Shown in pieces: positions 54,653-64,000 of a stretch of 64,000 nt of DNA. How positions within the stretch are numbered: the stretch's first letter is position 1; each line of letters begins with the position of its first letter. Source of the DNA: an uncultured Pseudomonadota bacterium (GTDB taxonomy: Bacteria; Pseudomonadota; Gammaproteobacteria; Steroidobacterales; Steroidobacteraceae); assembly GCA_903858165.1 (NCBI GenBank), contig CAIOHZ010000011.1:44122-108121 (forward strand), in the 5' to 3' direction. The translations under genes and the position numbers were made by a program. Below the pieces are notes generated by a model. The model searched no databases. It was not told the DNA's origin and was given only the letters and a program-made list of their open reading frames with translations.

Positions 54653-55783
54653 ATGGACGCGCCTGCCACCAAGGTGAACCTACTCGGGCTGACACGCACC
54701 GAGTTGGACGCGTTCGTGGCCGGAATGGGCGAAAAGCCCTTCCGGGCGCGGCAGTTGATGAAATGGCTCTACAAGGCCGGCATCGCGGATTTCGACGCGA
54801 TGACGGACTTGGCCAAGGGCTTCCGCGCCAAGCTCGCGGAAGTCGCTGAAGTCCGTCTGCCGGAGGTGCTGCTCGAGCAGGCCTCTGCGGACGGCACCCG
54901 CAAGTGGGTCGTGCGCGCCGCCAGCAAAGATGCGCCCGCGCAAGCCGTGGAGATGGTGTTCATCCCTGAACCCGGTCGCGGCACGCTGTGCATTTCCTCG
55001 CAAGTGGGTTGTGCGCTGGATTGCCAGTTCTGCAGTACCGCGCAGCAAGGCTTCAACCGCAACCTCGAGGCCGGCGAAATCGTCGGTCAGGTGTTCCTCG
55101 CGAACCAGTTGCTCGGTCGCGGGCCGAATGGCGAACGCGCCGTCACCAACGTCGTGTTCATGGGCATGGGCGAACCACTGGCCAACTACAAGGCGGTGGT
55201 GCCAGCCATGCAAATTTTGTTGGACGACCTCGGCTACGACATCTCGCGCCGTCGCGTCACCTTGTCCACCTCGGGCCTGGTGCCACAGTTGCTGCGCCTA
55301 GCCGAAGACTGCAACGTTGCACTAGCGGTTTCGCTGCACGCACCAAACGACGCACTACGCGACCAAATTGTGCCCATCAATCGCAAGCACAAAATTGCCG
55401 ATTTGCTGGCCGCCTGCTGGCACTATCTGGAAAAGCAGAACGGTCGCAACATCACCTTCGAATACGTCATGCTCGATGGCGTAAACGACCACCCTGAACA
55501 TGCGCGCGAACTCGTCGCGTTGCTGCGCGGTCGCGAAGCGAAGGTAAACCTCATCCCCTTCAATCCATTCCCGGGCACGAAGTATCGCCGCTCGCCTGCG
55601 CCGGTCATCAGTGCTTTCCGTGAATACCTGAATACGCACGGCGTCACCTGCACCACCCGCCGTACGCGCGGTGACGATATCGACGCTGCTTGTGGCCAAT
55701 TGGTGGGTCGCGTGGCAGACCGCACCACGGTGCGGCTCGGAACCAAGACCTTCCAAGTGGCAGTGGAGGCCGGCACAGCATGA
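54653..55783 (+). CDS. rlmN: Dual-specificity 23S rRNA/tRNA methyltransferase RlmN
   Basis: 376 residues. The radical-SAM Cys-x3-Cys-x2-Cys is in [12 protein letters not shown]. The second catalytic Cys is in [15 protein letters not shown] near the C-terminus. GEIVGQV and [14 protein letters not shown] are family segments. It methylates C2 of A2503 in 23S rRNA and A37 of some tRNAs. Its stop overlaps the pilW start (ATGA). Confidence 0.97.
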   Translation: MDAPATKVNLLGLTRTELDAFVAGMGEKPFRARQLMKWLYKAGIADFDAMTDLAKGFRAKLAEVAEVRLPEVLLEQASADGTRKWVVRAASKDAPAQAVEMVFIPEPGRGTLCISSQVGCALDCQFCSTAQQGFNRNLEAGEIVGQVFLANQLLGRGPNGERAVTNVVFMGMGEPLANYKAVVPAMQILLDDLGYDISRRRVTLSTSGLVPQLLRLAEDCNVALAVSLHAPNDALRDQIVPINRKHKIADLLAACWHYLEKQNGRNITFEYVMLDGVNDHPEHARELVALLRGREAKVNLIPFNPFPGTKYRRSPAPVISAFREYLNTHGVTCTTRRTRGDDIDAACGQLVGRVADRTTVRLGTKTFQVAVEAGTA

Positions 55784-56580
55784 ACCCGTTCCTGTCCCGT
55801 CTCCGGGTTGTCTTGCTAGCGTTGCCTGTCGTGTCGGGCCTCTCGTTCCTGCCTGCTGCTGCCGCGCAGTCTGCGTCGCAGACGGCGCTTGTGGCTGCCA
55901 CGGCGAATGTCCAGCTTGGCGTGGGGTACTTGCGGCGGGGCAATCTTGCGGTCGCGCAGCAAGTGCTGGAGCGCGCCTTCGCACAGAACCCGAAAGACCC
56001 GAACGTGCATACCGCGCTTGGTTTGCTCTACGAACGCCTCGCCCAGCCCGAGCGTGCCGACGATCACTACGGGCGTGCCGTAAAGCTCGCCCCGCAGGAT
56101 CCGGAAATCTTGAATAACTACGCCGTGTTTCTGTGCCGTCGCGGCCAGGCGCCGCGTGGCGAGAAGATGTTCCTGCAGGCCGCTGCCAACCCGCTTTATC
56201 GCACCCCGGAAGTGGCGCTCACCAACGCTGGGGTTTGCGCCCGGGGCGCAGGGCGTACTGCGGAAGCCGAACAATATCTGCGCCGCGCGCTGGCTTTGCA
56301 GCCCGCCTTCATTGACGCTTTGTTGCCGTTGGCGGAAATCTCATTGGCCAAAGGCAATGCGTTCAACGCCCGTGCTTTCCTCGAGCGCTTGCTTGCGGCT
56401 GCGCCCGCTACTCCGGAAACTTTGGCCTTGGGTATCCGTATCGAGACTGCGGCGGGTGATGTCGCGGCAGTAGCCACTTATCGGGAGCGCCTTGCGCGCG
56501 AATTTCCGCAATCTGCCGCCGCCCGTGACGCGCGTGAACCCGTAGCGGTCACCCAGCCGCAGGCACCGGAGAAGGGATGA
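55780..56580 (+). CDS. pilW: Type IV pilus biogenesis/stability protein PilW (PilF-like TPR protein)
   Basis: 266 residues from the ATG at 55780, coupled to rlmN by ATGA. A signal peptide is present ([21 protein letters not shown]); there is no lipobox Cys, unlike most PilF lipoproteins. TPR repeats follow: [62 protein letters not shown] and further units. Proteins of this type help assemble the PilQ secretin. Position between rlmN and rodZ is conserved in gammaproteobacteria. Confidence 0.87.
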   Translation: MNPFLSRLRVVLLALPVVSGLSFLPAAAAQSASQTALVAATANVQLGVGYLRRGNLAVAQQVLERAFAQNPKDPNVHTALGLLYERLAQPERADDHYGRAVKLAPQDPEILNNYAVFLCRRGQAPRGEKMFLQAAANPLYRTPEVALTNAGVCARGAGRTAEAEQYLRRALALQPAFIDALLPLAEISLAKGNAFNARAFLERLLAAAPATPETLALGIRIETAAGDVAAVATYRERLAREFPQSAAARDAREPVAVTQPQAPEKG

Positions 56581-57533
56581 ACTCCATGGAACCACAGACT
56601 CAGCATTCCCTTGAGGGAACCGTTCACGCGTCTACGCAGGGTGATACGCCCGGTAAACTTCTGAAGGCTGCCCGCGAGGCGCGCGGGTTGTCGGCCCAGC
56701 AGTTGTGCGAGGCCATTCAACTGGAGCCGCGTCTGCTCGCGGCGCTCGAGGACGACCAATTCGAGGCGTTCCACGCCCCGGTCTTCGCCCGTGGTTTCTT
56801 GCGCAAGTCGGCCACCTATTTGGGTCTAGATCCCGTCACGGTGCTTGAAGCCTACGACGGCCTTCAGCGTGGCCCAATGGCGCCCACGCATCTTCCGCCC
56901 ACCATGGCCCGTATTAAGCCGAAGCGCGTTTCGCCTTGGCGTTTGCCGCTGTTGGGATTGAGCGCGGTGCTGGCTGTGATAGCGCTCGTGTGGTGGTTGG
57001 TGGTGGGGCTCGGAGGCCTCGGTCGTACTGCGGATGGCGCCACCGAAGCCGTCCCAGCGGAAGCGCCTGCCACGGAAATGATGGAACCGACTTTTGCCGA
57101 AACGGCACCTGCTCAGAATTTGAATGCCGCCGTCGCTTCGCCAGCCGCCGCGCCCGCCGATGGTGTAGTGGGTGCCGGAACGGAGGGCGCCGCTGGTGCC
57201 GACTTGGCGGCGCCTGCTCCCTCGCCTGCGGCAGTCGCGGCTATGCCGGTAGCTGCCGCCGTTCCTGCGGGTGCGCGCACGGAACTGTTGGTGCAAGTGA
57301 GTGGTCAGTGCTGGGTGAACGTGAATGGCCCCGGTGGACGACGTCTCTACGTGGGTATGGCCAATGCCGGCGTGCTGCGGTTCGCCGGCCCAGGCCCTTG
57401 GCAGGTCCTCCTCGGCGATTCGCGACAGGCGAAAGTGTCGTTAGGTGGGCGTGAACTGCCCGTGCCGACGCAGCAGAACAGTGACAACTACGTGGTCCGT
57501 TTCACTGTCACCGCCGACGGCCAGCTGCGCTGA
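56577..57533 (+). CDS. rodZ: RodZ-like cell-shape protein
   Basis: 318 residues, coupled to pilW by ATGA. An N-terminal helix-turn-helix domain of the Xre/HTH_25 type (GKLLKAAREARGLSAQQLCEAIQLEPRLLAALE, residues about 26-95) is followed by a basic stretch, one membrane segment (about 121-145), a long Ala/Pro-rich linker and a C-terminal DUF4115 beta domain (LLVQVSGQCWVNVNGPGGRRLYVG). RodZ links MreB to the membrane and keeps rod shape. ispG, often found between rodZ and hisS, is not here. Confidence 0.9.
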   Translation: MNSMEPQTQHSLEGTVHASTQGDTPGKLLKAAREARGLSAQQLCEAIQLEPRLLAALEDDQFEAFHAPVFARGFLRKSATYLGLDPVTVLEAYDGLQRGPMAPTHLPPTMARIKPKRVSPWRLPLLGLSAVLAVIALVWWLVVGLGGLGRTADGATEAVPAEAPATEMMEPTFAETAPAQNLNAAVASPAAAPADGVVGAGTEGAAGADLAAPAPSPAAVAAMPVAAAVPAGARTELLVQVSGQCWVNVNGPGGRRLYVGMANAGVLRFAGPGPWQVLLGDSRQAKVSLGGRELPVPTQQNSDNYVVRFTVTADGQLR

Positions 57534-57564
57534 CTGCCACGCCGTTTATCGGAGCGATGAAGTC

Positions 57565-58851
57565 TTGAACCCGACGATCCAGCCGCTGCGCGGCATGAAC
57601 GATGTGCTTCCCGCGGACATGCCTTGGTGGCATTTCCTGGAAGCTACTGCGCGCGAAGTGCTCGACGCTTACGGCTATCAGGAAGTGCGCTTGCCGTTGC
57701 TCGAGCAGACAGCACTGTTCAAGCGCGCCATTGGCGAATATACGGATATCGTCGAGAAGGAAATGTTCACCTTCGCGGACCGCGACGGCGATTCGCTCAC
57801 GCTGCGGCCGGAAGCCACGGCAAGTTTGGTGCGTGCCGCCATCACCAATGGCTTGTTGCACAATCAGCGGCACCGTTTGTGGACCGCCGGGCCCATGTTC
57901 CGTGGCGAGCGTCCGCAGAAGGGGCGTTACCGCCAGTTTCACCAGATTGACGTTGAAGCCTATGGCTTCGCCGGGCCGGATATCGACGCGGAGCTCATCC
58001 TGCTCTCAGCGCGGTTGTGGCAGCGCTTGGGCATCTCTCGTGTACGCCTGGAACTGAACTCCCTCGGTACGCCGGAGAGCCGGCGGCTATACCGTGAAAA
58101 GCTCATTGAGTATTTCTCGGCGCACCATGAACTGCTGGACGAGGACAGCCGCCGGCGTTTGCATGGCAACCCGTTGCGCATTCTCGACAGCAAAAACCCG
58201 GCCTTGGCCGAGTGCATTGCAGGTGCGCCGTCGCTCGCGGATTCGCTGTCCAGCGAGTGCCGCGCGCATTTCGATGGCTTGCAGCAGTCGCTGACGGATG
58301 CTGGGATCGCTTTCACCGTGAATCCGCGGTTGGTGCGTGGCCTCGATTACTATTCACGCACCGTGTTCGAATGGATCACGGATGCGCTGGGGTCCCAGAA
58401 TGCGGTGTGTTCTGGCGGTCGCTACGACGGCCTGATTCCCTTGCTCGGCGGCGAGCCCACCCCGGCCATCGGGTGGGCGCTCGGCGAAGAGCGTATTGTG
58501 TTGCTCATGCAGGAACTGGGTATCGCCCCGCCGGGGGTAGAACCCGACGTGTTCGTGGTGGTGGTTGGCGACCGCGCCTCGCGCGCGGGCTTGGCAGTGG
58601 CGGAGCGCCTGCGCGACTCCAATCCCGGCCTGAAGGTCCATGCGGGCCTCGGCGGTGGTGGGTTCAAGGCGCAGTTCAAGCGTGCGGACAAGAGTGGTGC
58701 CACGGTGGCTGTCATCATCGGCGACGATGAGGCAGACCGGGGTGTGGCGCAGGTAAAGCACCTGCGAATGGAAAACGCGCAGGAAACCTGCGCCATTGCC
58801 GACGTTCCCGCCCGCGTGGCGGCATTGCTCGGTGCGCAAGGCGGGAGATAG
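57565..58851 (+). CDS. hisS: Histidyl-tRNA synthetase
   Basis: 428 residues from a TTG at 57565 (GGAG ten bases upstream). No ATG gives a correct N-terminus: the conserved IQPLRGMNDVLP begins five residues after this start, and the nearby ATG at 57557 stops after three codons. Class II motifs are present (TLRPEATASLVRA, FRGERPQKGRYRQFHQIDVEAYG), and GLDYYSRTVFEW is the HisA signature. It charges tRNA-His. Followed by yfgM after 3 bp. Confidence 0.95.
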   Translation: MNPTIQPLRGMNDVLPADMPWWHFLEATAREVLDAYGYQEVRLPLLEQTALFKRAIGEYTDIVEKEMFTFADRDGDSLTLRPEATASLVRAAITNGLLHNQRHRLWTAGPMFRGERPQKGRYRQFHQIDVEAYGFAGPDIDAELILLSARLWQRLGISRVRLELNSLGTPESRRLYREKLIEYFSAHHELLDEDSRRRLHGNPLRILDSKNPALAECIAGAPSLADSLSSECRAHFDGLQQSLTDAGIAFTVNPRLVRGLDYYSRTVFEWITDALGSQNAVCSGGRYDGLIPLLGGEPTPAIGWALGEERIVLLMQELGIAPPGVEPDVFVVVVGDRASRAGLAVAERLRDSNPGLKVHAGLGGGGFKAQFKRADKSGATVAVIIGDDEADRGVAQVKHLRMENAQETCAIADVPARVAALLGAQGGR

Positions 58852-58854
58852 GCC

Positions 58855-59544
58855 GTGGACGATTACCTGTCGGAAAAAGAACAGATTGATACCCTCAAGC
58901 AGCGCGTCCGTGAATACGGGCCCTATGCGTTGGCGGGCGTGGTGGTTGCCGTGGGCGGTCTGTATGGCTGGAAGTATTACCAGTCCTCGCAGGCGCATCA
59001 GGGCCTCGAGGCAGCGGCGAAGGTGGAAGCCATTGCGGCTCAGTTGGGTGGGGGCGACTCCATGGGCGCTGCCAAGGCCGCAGATGCACTCCGCGACAGC
59101 TACGGTCGCACGCCTTATGCCGACGAAGCAGACCTGATGGTGGCGCGCGCGCTGGTAGACGCCGGGGACCTACTCGGTGCCATGGCTCGGGTGGAAAATG
59201 TCATCCGCAGTACGGGCGATGAAGAAATGAAGGCCGTCGCCATGCTGCGCAAAGCGCGCTTGCAACGTGCCATGGCCAAGCCGGATGACGCGCTGAAGAC
59301 CGTCAATGCTGCGCTGGAAGGCGGGCAAGTCGGCGACCTTGGCGCGTTTGCTGCCCGTTTCCTTGAAGTGAAGGGCGACCTGCTCGGCGACAAGGGTGAC
59401 GCCAAGGGCGCCGCTGCCGCTTGGCAAGAGGCGCTGGCAAAGGACAAAGACGGCGTCCTCGCCCGCGAAGTGGTGGAGCTGAAGCTCAACCAAGCCGGCG
59501 GCACGGTTCCCAAAGCCGTTGCGGCCATCGGCGGTGCGCAATGA
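58855..59544 (+). CDS. yfgM: YfgM-family membrane-anchored TPR protein
   Basis: 229 residues from a GTG. A short cytoplasmic N-terminus (DDYLSEKEQIDTLKQRVREYGP) is followed by one membrane segment (ALAGVVVAVGGLYGWKYY) and a periplasmic helical TPR_21 domain. In E. coli YfgM binds the Sec translocon and PpiD and takes part in periplasmic chaperoning. Its stop overlaps the bamB start (ATGA), the conserved hisS-yfgM-bamB-der order. Confidence 0.9.
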   Translation: MDDYLSEKEQIDTLKQRVREYGPYALAGVVVAVGGLYGWKYYQSSQAHQGLEAAAKVEAIAAQLGGGDSMGAAKAADALRDSYGRTPYADEADLMVARALVDAGDLLGAMARVENVIRSTGDEEMKAVAMLRKARLQRAMAKPDDALKTVNAALEGGQVGDLGAFAARFLEVKGDLLGDKGDAKGAAAAWQEALAKDKDGVLAREVVELKLNQAGGTVPKAVAAIGGAQ

Positions 59545-60704
59545 ACCGCGTGGTGCCTTGGGCCCGCGCGCTCGGCCTTGGCGTACTCGCCTTCGGCGTT
59601 CTGGCTGGCTGCAGCAAGAAAGACAAGGACATTGATCCGCCAGCCGAGTTGGTGAAATTCGCGGCCACGGTGGACGTGCAGAAGGCTTGGTCGGTAGGTA
59701 CCGGCGGCGCCGAACCCGTGCTTCGTCTAGCCCTTTCGCCGGCTGTGTCTGGTGAAACCGTTTACGCCGCAGGCCACGGCGGTGATGTCCTCGCTATTGC
59801 TGCCGCCACCGGCAAAACGCTGTGGCGCACTGATACCCGTCTGGAACTCTCTGCAGGTCCTGGCGTGGGTGCCGGGCTGGTGGTTGCCGGCACCGCCGAT
59901 GGCGATGTGGTGGCGCTGGATGCCACGACGGGCAAGCAGCGCTGGAAGGTACGCCTTCCCGGAGAAGTGCTGGCAGCTCCGGCGGTTGCGGAAAGCGGCG
60001 TGCACTTGCGCGCTGTGGACGGCCGTATTTATACGTTGGCGCTCGCTGACGGCAAGCGCGTCTGGAACGACGAGCAGGGCGTGCCGCGCCTGTCGCTGCG
60101 CGGTTCTGCACCGCCGACGCTAACCGCCGAGGCCCTGCTGGTGCCTTACGACAATGGCAAGTTGCTGGCCTATGCGCCTGTGCAGGGCGACATTCTTTGG
60201 GAAGCTTCGGCCAACCCGCCTAGCGGCAAAACCGAACTGGCTCGCTTGAACGACATCGACGGCCCGGTCGTGGTCGATGGCAAGGATCTCTTTGTGGCGG
60301 GCTTCCAGGGCCGTATCGCCATGCTGGCGCTAGACAGCGGCCAAGTGTGGTGGTCCCGCGATTTCTCCGCGAGTGGTGGCCCAGCACTCGGCGCGGACAA
60401 CGTCTACGCCACCAATGCCGCTGGCACCGTGGTCGCTCTGCGCCGCAAGGATGGTGCCCCCGTGTGGGAACAGTCCGCGCTGGCCTATCGCCAAGTCACG
60501 GCCCCCGCAGTCTCCGGTGACACGGTCGTGGTCGCTGACTTCGAAGGTGCAGTGCATTGGCTCGATGCCGGCACGGGAGCGCTCGTTGGCCGTGCAAGTG
60601 TTGGAGACCGAGTGCGTTTTGCGCCCGTGGTCACCGGCAAACTCGTGGTGTTGCAAGACGACAAGGGCACCGTCACCGCTTTTCGAACCCGTCCGGCGCG
60701 CTAA
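59541..60704 (+). CDS. bamB: Outer-membrane protein assembly factor BamB
   Basis: 387 residues from the ATG at 59541. Lipoprotein signal with lipobox LAGC (Cys24). The remainder is an eight-bladed beta-propeller of PQQ-like repeats (VYAAGHGGDVLAIAAATGKTLWRT, VVAGTADGDVVALDATTGKQRWKV). It belongs to the BAM complex that inserts outer-membrane barrels. An 8-bp hairpin has its TAA stop as the loop. Confidence 0.95.
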   Translation: MNRVVPWARALGLGVLAFGVLAGCSKKDKDIDPPAELVKFAATVDVQKAWSVGTGGAEPVLRLALSPAVSGETVYAAGHGGDVLAIAAATGKTLWRTDTRLELSAGPGVGAGLVVAGTADGDVVALDATTGKQRWKVRLPGEVLAAPAVAESGVHLRAVDGRIYTLALADGKRVWNDEQGVPRLSLRGSAPPTLTAEALLVPYDNGKLLAYAPVQGDILWEASANPPSGKTELARLNDIDGPVVVDGKDLFVAGFQGRIAMLALDSGQVWWSRDFSASGGPALGADNVYATNAAGTVVALRRKDGAPVWEQSALAYRQVTAPAVSGDTVVVADFEGAVHWLDAGTGALVGRASVGDRVRFAPVVTGKLVVLQDDKGTVTAFRTRPAR

Positions 60705-60712
60705 GCGCGCCG
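60694..60712 (+). terminator. 8-bp hairpin with the bamB stop codon as its loop
   Basis: CGGCGCGC (60694-60701) pairs perfectly with GCGCGCCG (60705-60712); the loop is exactly TAA, the bamB stop. No T-run. It lies 25 bp before der, so it may attenuate transcription into der or protect the upstream mRNA. Confidence 0.5.
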
Positions 60713-60737
60713 ACGGCCGTCCCCTCCAGGAATACCC

Positions 60738-62135
60738 ATGCTCCCCGTTGTTGCCCTGGTGGGCCGGCCTAATGTCGGCAAATCCACGCTTTTCAATGTC
60801 ATCACGGGAACCCGTGACGCGCTCGTGGCGGACTTGCCCGGGCTAACCCGTGACCGCAAATACGGTTACGGCCGCCTCGGGCCTTGCCCGAGCATCGTCA
60901 TTGATACTGGTGGTCTGGTGGAAACCCCGGCCGGTATTGAACTACCGATGGGGGAACAAACCCGTCGCGCCATCGAGGAAGCGGACCGCATCGTCTTCGT
61001 GGTGGATGGTCGCTCTGGCATCACCGCCACGGACCGCTGGGTGGTGGACCTGCTCCGCCGTACCGAAAAGCCCGTGTTCGTGGCCGTCAACAAGGCCGAG
61101 GGTATCGACGACGACCTGTTCACCGCCGAGTTCCATGCCTTCGGCCTCGGCGAGCCGTATGCCATCTCTGCGGCCCATGGGCAGGGTATCCGCGACCTCA
61201 TGGAGCATGTGCTCGAGGGTCTCGCGCCGCCGGAAGACGCCGAGGAAGCGGCGCCTGCGGAACGTGAAAAGCGCGTGCGCGTATGCGTGGTCGGGCGGCC
61301 CAATGTCGGCAAGTCCACTCTCATCAACCGCTGGCTTGGTGAAGAACGCTTGGTGGCGTTCGACCAGCCTGGCACTACGCGCGACACGGTCCACGTACCG
61401 TTCGAGCGCGATGGCAACCTCTACGACTTGATCGACACTGCTGGTGTGCGCCGCAAGGCGCGCGTGGAAGGGGCGGTGGAGAAGTTCAGCGTAGTGAAGA
61501 CACTGCAGGCCATTGAAGAATGCCACGTGGTAGTAGGCGTGCTTGACGCCAGCGAAACCGTGGGCGACCAAGACGCCAGCTTGCTCGGCTTCGTGGCCAG
61601 TCGTGGTCGTGCGCTGGTCATCGCTGTGAACAAGTGGGACCACATTGCGCAAGACCAGCGCGAGCACATCAAGAACCAGATCGCTTTGCGGTTGCCGTTC
61701 GTGGACTACGCGCCGCTGCATTTCATCTCGGCGCGTCATGGCACGGGCGTTGGCGAGTTGCTGCGTTCCATCGATGCTGCTTACGAGTCGGCCATGAAGG
61801 AACTACCGACGAAGGAACTGACGCGTTTGCTCGAGTCGGCGATGGTGGCGCACCAGCCGCCCATCATTCGCGGGCGCCGCATTAAGCTTCGGTATGCACA
61901 CCAGGGCGGGCGCAATCCGCCGCTCATCATCATTCACGGCAATCAAACGGAAAGCGTGCCGGACACTTACCGGCGCTATCTGGTGAATATGTATCGCAAG
62001 GCCTACGAGTTGGTAGGGACGCCGGTGAAGGTGGAGTTCCGCGGCGAGGAAAATCCGTTCGCTGGCCGGCGCAATGAACTGACGCCGCGCCAAGTGCGCA
62101 AGCGCCGTCGTCTCGTCAAGCGCAACAAGCGCTAA
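60738..62135 (+). CDS. der: Ribosome-assembly GTPase Der (EngA)
   Basis: 465 residues with two tandem G domains. P-loops GRPNVGKSTLFN and GRPNVGKSTLIN, NKAE and NKWD base-recognition motifs, then the KH-like C-terminal domain (PPIIRGRRIKLRYAHQGGRNPPLIIIHGN). It is needed for 50S subunit maturation. AGGAATACCC precedes the ATG. End of the rightward housekeeping run; convergent with the YqhA-type gene. Confidence 0.97.
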   Translation: MLPVVALVGRPNVGKSTLFNVITGTRDALVADLPGLTRDRKYGYGRLGPCPSIVIDTGGLVETPAGIELPMGEQTRRAIEEADRIVFVVDGRSGITATDRWVVDLLRRTEKPVFVAVNKAEGIDDDLFTAEFHAFGLGEPYAISAAHGQGIRDLMEHVLEGLAPPEDAEEAAPAEREKRVRVCVVGRPNVGKSTLINRWLGEERLVAFDQPGTTRDTVHVPFERDGNLYDLIDTAGVRRKARVEGAVEKFSVVKTLQAIEECHVVVGVLDASETVGDQDASLLGFVASRGRALVIAVNKWDHIAQDQREHIKNQIALRLPFVDYAPLHFISARHGTGVGELLRSIDAAYESAMKELPTKELTRLLESAMVAHQPPIIRGRRIKLRYAHQGGRNPPLIIIHGNQTESVPDTYRRYLVNMYRKAYELVGTPVKVEFRGEENPFAGRRNELTPRQVRKRRRLVKRNKR

Positions 62136-62160
62136 GCGCCTGGAGTTGGCTCGCTACCGA

Positions 62161-62664
62161 CTAGTGGTCGCGATTCCCCGCTAAGGCCAGTCGGTCCATC
62201 ACGCCCATCAACACCGCGGACACCACGAACGTCATGTGGAGTACGACATACCACAGGATTTTGTCGTTCGGCAGTTCCTGCGCTTCCATGAAGATGCGCA
62301 GCAGGTGAATGCTGGAGATGGCGACGATGCTCGTGGCCACTTTCAGCTTCAAGGCACCGGCATCCAGTTTGCCCAGCCAGCCTAGCGATTCGGTGCCTTC
62401 GGCATCAATTCGCGACACGAAGTTCTCGTAGCCCGAGAACATCACCATGACGATGAGGCTGCCGACGAGCGATAGATCAATCATGGCGAGGACGGTAAGT
62501 ACCAGGTCCGCTTCAGCCATTTCCGGCACGTGCATCAGTAAGTGGAAGGCTTCCTGGAAGAACTTCACGCCCAGTGCTATGAGCGCGACAGCCAAGCCTA
62601 GATAAATGGGCGCCAGCAACCAGCGCGCGGCGAAGAGGATTTTCTCGAAGTATTTTTCGAACAT
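62161..62664 (-). CDS. YqhA/UPF0114-family membrane protein
   Basis: 167 residues from the ATG at 62664; the open frame extends 42 codons 5' but that part is not conserved-looking. [36 protein letters not shown] is the typical beginning of the family, and four membrane segments fit. [12 protein letters not shown] and a short stretch around [16 protein letters not shown] are characteristic. Function is unknown. Inner membrane. Confidence 0.87.
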   Translation of the reverse strand: MFEKYFEKILFAARWLLAPIYLGLAVALIALGVKFFQEAFHLLMHVPEMAEADLVLTVLAMIDLSLVGSLIVMVMFSGYENFVSRIDAEGTESLGWLGKLDAGALKLKVATSIVAISSIHLLRIFMEAQELPNDKILWYVVLHMTFVVSAVLMGVMDRLALAGNRDH

Positions 62665-62731
62665 GGCCTGGCACCTTTGCGGGAACGGGACGGCGACGGA
62701 GGCGTTACCGGAAGCCGTTACTGTGTGTCGG

Positions 62732-64000
62732 TTATCTTCGCACGCCGCGGACTTCCGCGACCACTGCACCATTCGACAAGGCCACTTCAATCTGGTCGCC
62801 CGCGCAGAGGCTGTCGCTGTTCGTCACCAGTCGCCCCTGTTCGTCGGTCACTAGCGCGTAGCCGCGGGCCAAGGTGGCCAAGGGGCTGACGGCGTCCAGC
62901 GTTCGCACTGCCAGTGCCAAGCGTTGGCCGGAGCGCGTCACCATGGCAGGGCCCACCACCGCCAAGCGTTGGCGTAGCGTAGCTGCTTGCTGCGCGAGTG
63001 TTGCCAGCCGCCGCGCGGGGGAACACAGCCCCAGCCGATGCTGCAGGTTGGCTACTTGCCGTGCATGCCTCGCAAAGCGCATGGGCAGGGCGCCCCCGAG
63101 GCGGCGGTCGAGGTCGTCTAGGCGCTGCGCCAAGCGTTGCAGTTGCGGTTCTGGCCCGGCTTGCTCCAGACGACCAGTCAGCCAACGCACCCGGTCTGCC
63201 ACACGTTCCAGTCGCTTTTCCTGCGCCTGCAGCACGCGACGGGCGGCCATCACCATACGGCGGCGCCACACCATCACGTCCGGCACCACCATCTCGGCAG
63301 CGGCGGAAGGGGTGGGTGCTCGCACATCGGCGACGAGGTCTGCGATGGTGAAGTCCACCTCATGCCCAACGCCGCTTACCACGGGGAGGGGCGAGGCAAC
63401 GATGGCCCGCGCCACCGCTTCTTCATTGAAACTCCACAAGTCTTCCAGCGAGCCGCCACCGCGCGCGACGATAAGCACGTCCACTTCCGCGCGCCGTCCA
63501 GCCGTTTCGATGGCCGCAACGATTTGCGCCACGCTGCCAGCGCCCTGCACCTGCGTGGGGTAGATGACTACCGGAACGGCGGGAAAACGCCGCGCCAATA
63601 CGTGGAGGATGTCCCGCACGGCGGCGCCACTGGGGGAGGTGACGACGCCGATGGCACGGGGGAGGGTGGGCAAGCCGCGCTTGCGCGCCGTGGCGAATAG
63701 CCCTTCCGCCTCCAAGCGCGCCTTCAGTTCCTCGAAGCGCCGGCGCAGCAGGCCTTCGCCCGTGTCCTCGAGGCTATCCACCACGAGCTGGAATTCGCCA
63801 CGGGCCTCGTAGAGTGTCGTCCGGGCGCGTAGGAGCACCTGCTGGCCATCCCGTGGCGGCTGACGTACCAGTGCGGCCCGCTGCCGGAACATGGCGCAGC
63901 GCACCTGTGCTTGGCCGTCCTTCAGGGTGAAGTACCAGTGGCCGCTGGCGGGGCGGGAGAGGTTCGAGATCTCGCCTTCTACCCAGAGCACGCCCAAGCC
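62732..64000 (-). CDS. xseA: Exodeoxyribonuclease VII large subunit, 5' end beyond the window
   Basis: 423 residues visible; the frame is open to the right edge. The OB-fold domain starts with [24 protein letters not shown]. The nuclease core has [55 protein letters not shown] and [28 protein letters not shown] long helical region and short C-terminal domain follow. With XseB it degrades single-stranded DNA into oligonucleotides. Near bamB-der as in other gammaproteobacteria. Confidence 0.95.
   Translation of the reverse strand, partial: GLGVLWVEGEISNLSRPASGHWYFTLKDGQAQVRCAMFRQRAALVRQPPRDGQQVLLRARTTLYEARGEFQLVVDSLEDTGEGLLRRRFEELKARLEAEGLFATARKRGLPTLPRAIGVVTSPSGAAVRDILHVLARRFPAVPVVIYPTQVQGAGSVAQIVAAIETAGRRAEVDVLIVARGGGSLEDLWSFNEEAVARAIVASPLPVVSGVGHEVDFTIADLVADVRAPTPSAAAEMVVPDVMVWRRRMVMAARRVLQAQEKRLERVADRVRWLTGRLEQAGPEPQLQRLAQRLDDLDRRLGGALPMRFARHARQVANLQHRLGLCSPARRLATLAQQAATLRQRLAVVGPAMVTRSGQRLALAVRTLDAVSPLATLARGYALVTDEQGRLVTNSDSLCAGDQIEVALSNGAVVAEVRGVRR

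Overview
The window is a dense, GC-rich bacterial chromosome segment: about 55 protein genes, one tRNA and no gap above roughly 260 bases. Gene order points to a gammaproteobacterium: rlmN-pilW-rodZ-hisS-yfgM-bamB-der, queA-tgt-yajC-secD-secF, and suhB next to trmJ/isc. The catabolic content (repeated SDRs, a thiolase, IcmF, ETF-quinone oxidoreductase, a PQQ/cytochrome c dehydrogenase, a 180-kDa NAD-glutamate dehydrogenase) fits a Xanthomonadales, Nevskiales or Steroidobacterales type organism. That placement is inference from gene content only.

Region 1 (1-11.5 kb) looks accessory and catabolic. A leftward gene run encodes an SDR, a ThuA-like protein, a Rieske oxygenase, E1-alpha, E1-beta and E2 of an acetoin-type 2-oxoacid dehydrogenase, a PQQ/cytochrome c alcohol dehydrogenase and a PhzF-like protein cut by the window edge. 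A divergent [2Fe-2S] ferredoxin gene starts on the other side of an 18-bp perfect palindrome. Beyond it lie another SDR and a TetR/enoyl-CoA hydratase pair. The substrate is unknown.

Region 2 (11.5-33.9 kb) is central metabolism and fatty or branched acyl-CoA use. It holds gpmA, the giant glutamate dehydrogenase, zapE, ETF-QO, two coupled M16 peptidases (one lacking the zinc motif), a FabG-like SDR, an OsmC-like protein and a thiolase. A TetR regulator is divergent from fused isobutyryl-CoA mutase icmF, across a cluster of TACT/AGTA half-sites. Then come plsC, xerD, dsbC, fdxA, a Nudix hydrolase and tRNA-Leu(CAA).

Region 3 (33.9-50.2 kb) is transport and envelope: an MHS-type MFS transporter with a periplasmic insert, a DAACS symporter, a PDZ-only exported protein, queA, tgt, yajC-secD-secF, a TerC protein, a CorC-like CBS protein, kup, an NTF2-like/degenerate SDR pair and an APC amino-acid permease.

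Region 4 (50.3-64 kb) is housekeeping with a surprise. suhB carries changes at two metal-ligand positions. It is divergent from one 806-residue gene joining a TrmJ tRNA methyltransferase, a cysteine desulfurase and a degenerate IscU-like domain, followed by an IscA-like gene. After that come ndk, rlmN, pilW, rodZ, hisS, yfgM, bamB and der (many coupled by ATGA overlaps), a YqhA-type membrane protein and xseA cut by the window end.

Recurring sequence-level features are 12-bp-period tandem repeats at several gene ends or inside genes, and GC-rich hairpins that enclose stop codons. I saw no CRISPR array, insertion sequence, prophage or rRNA gene.
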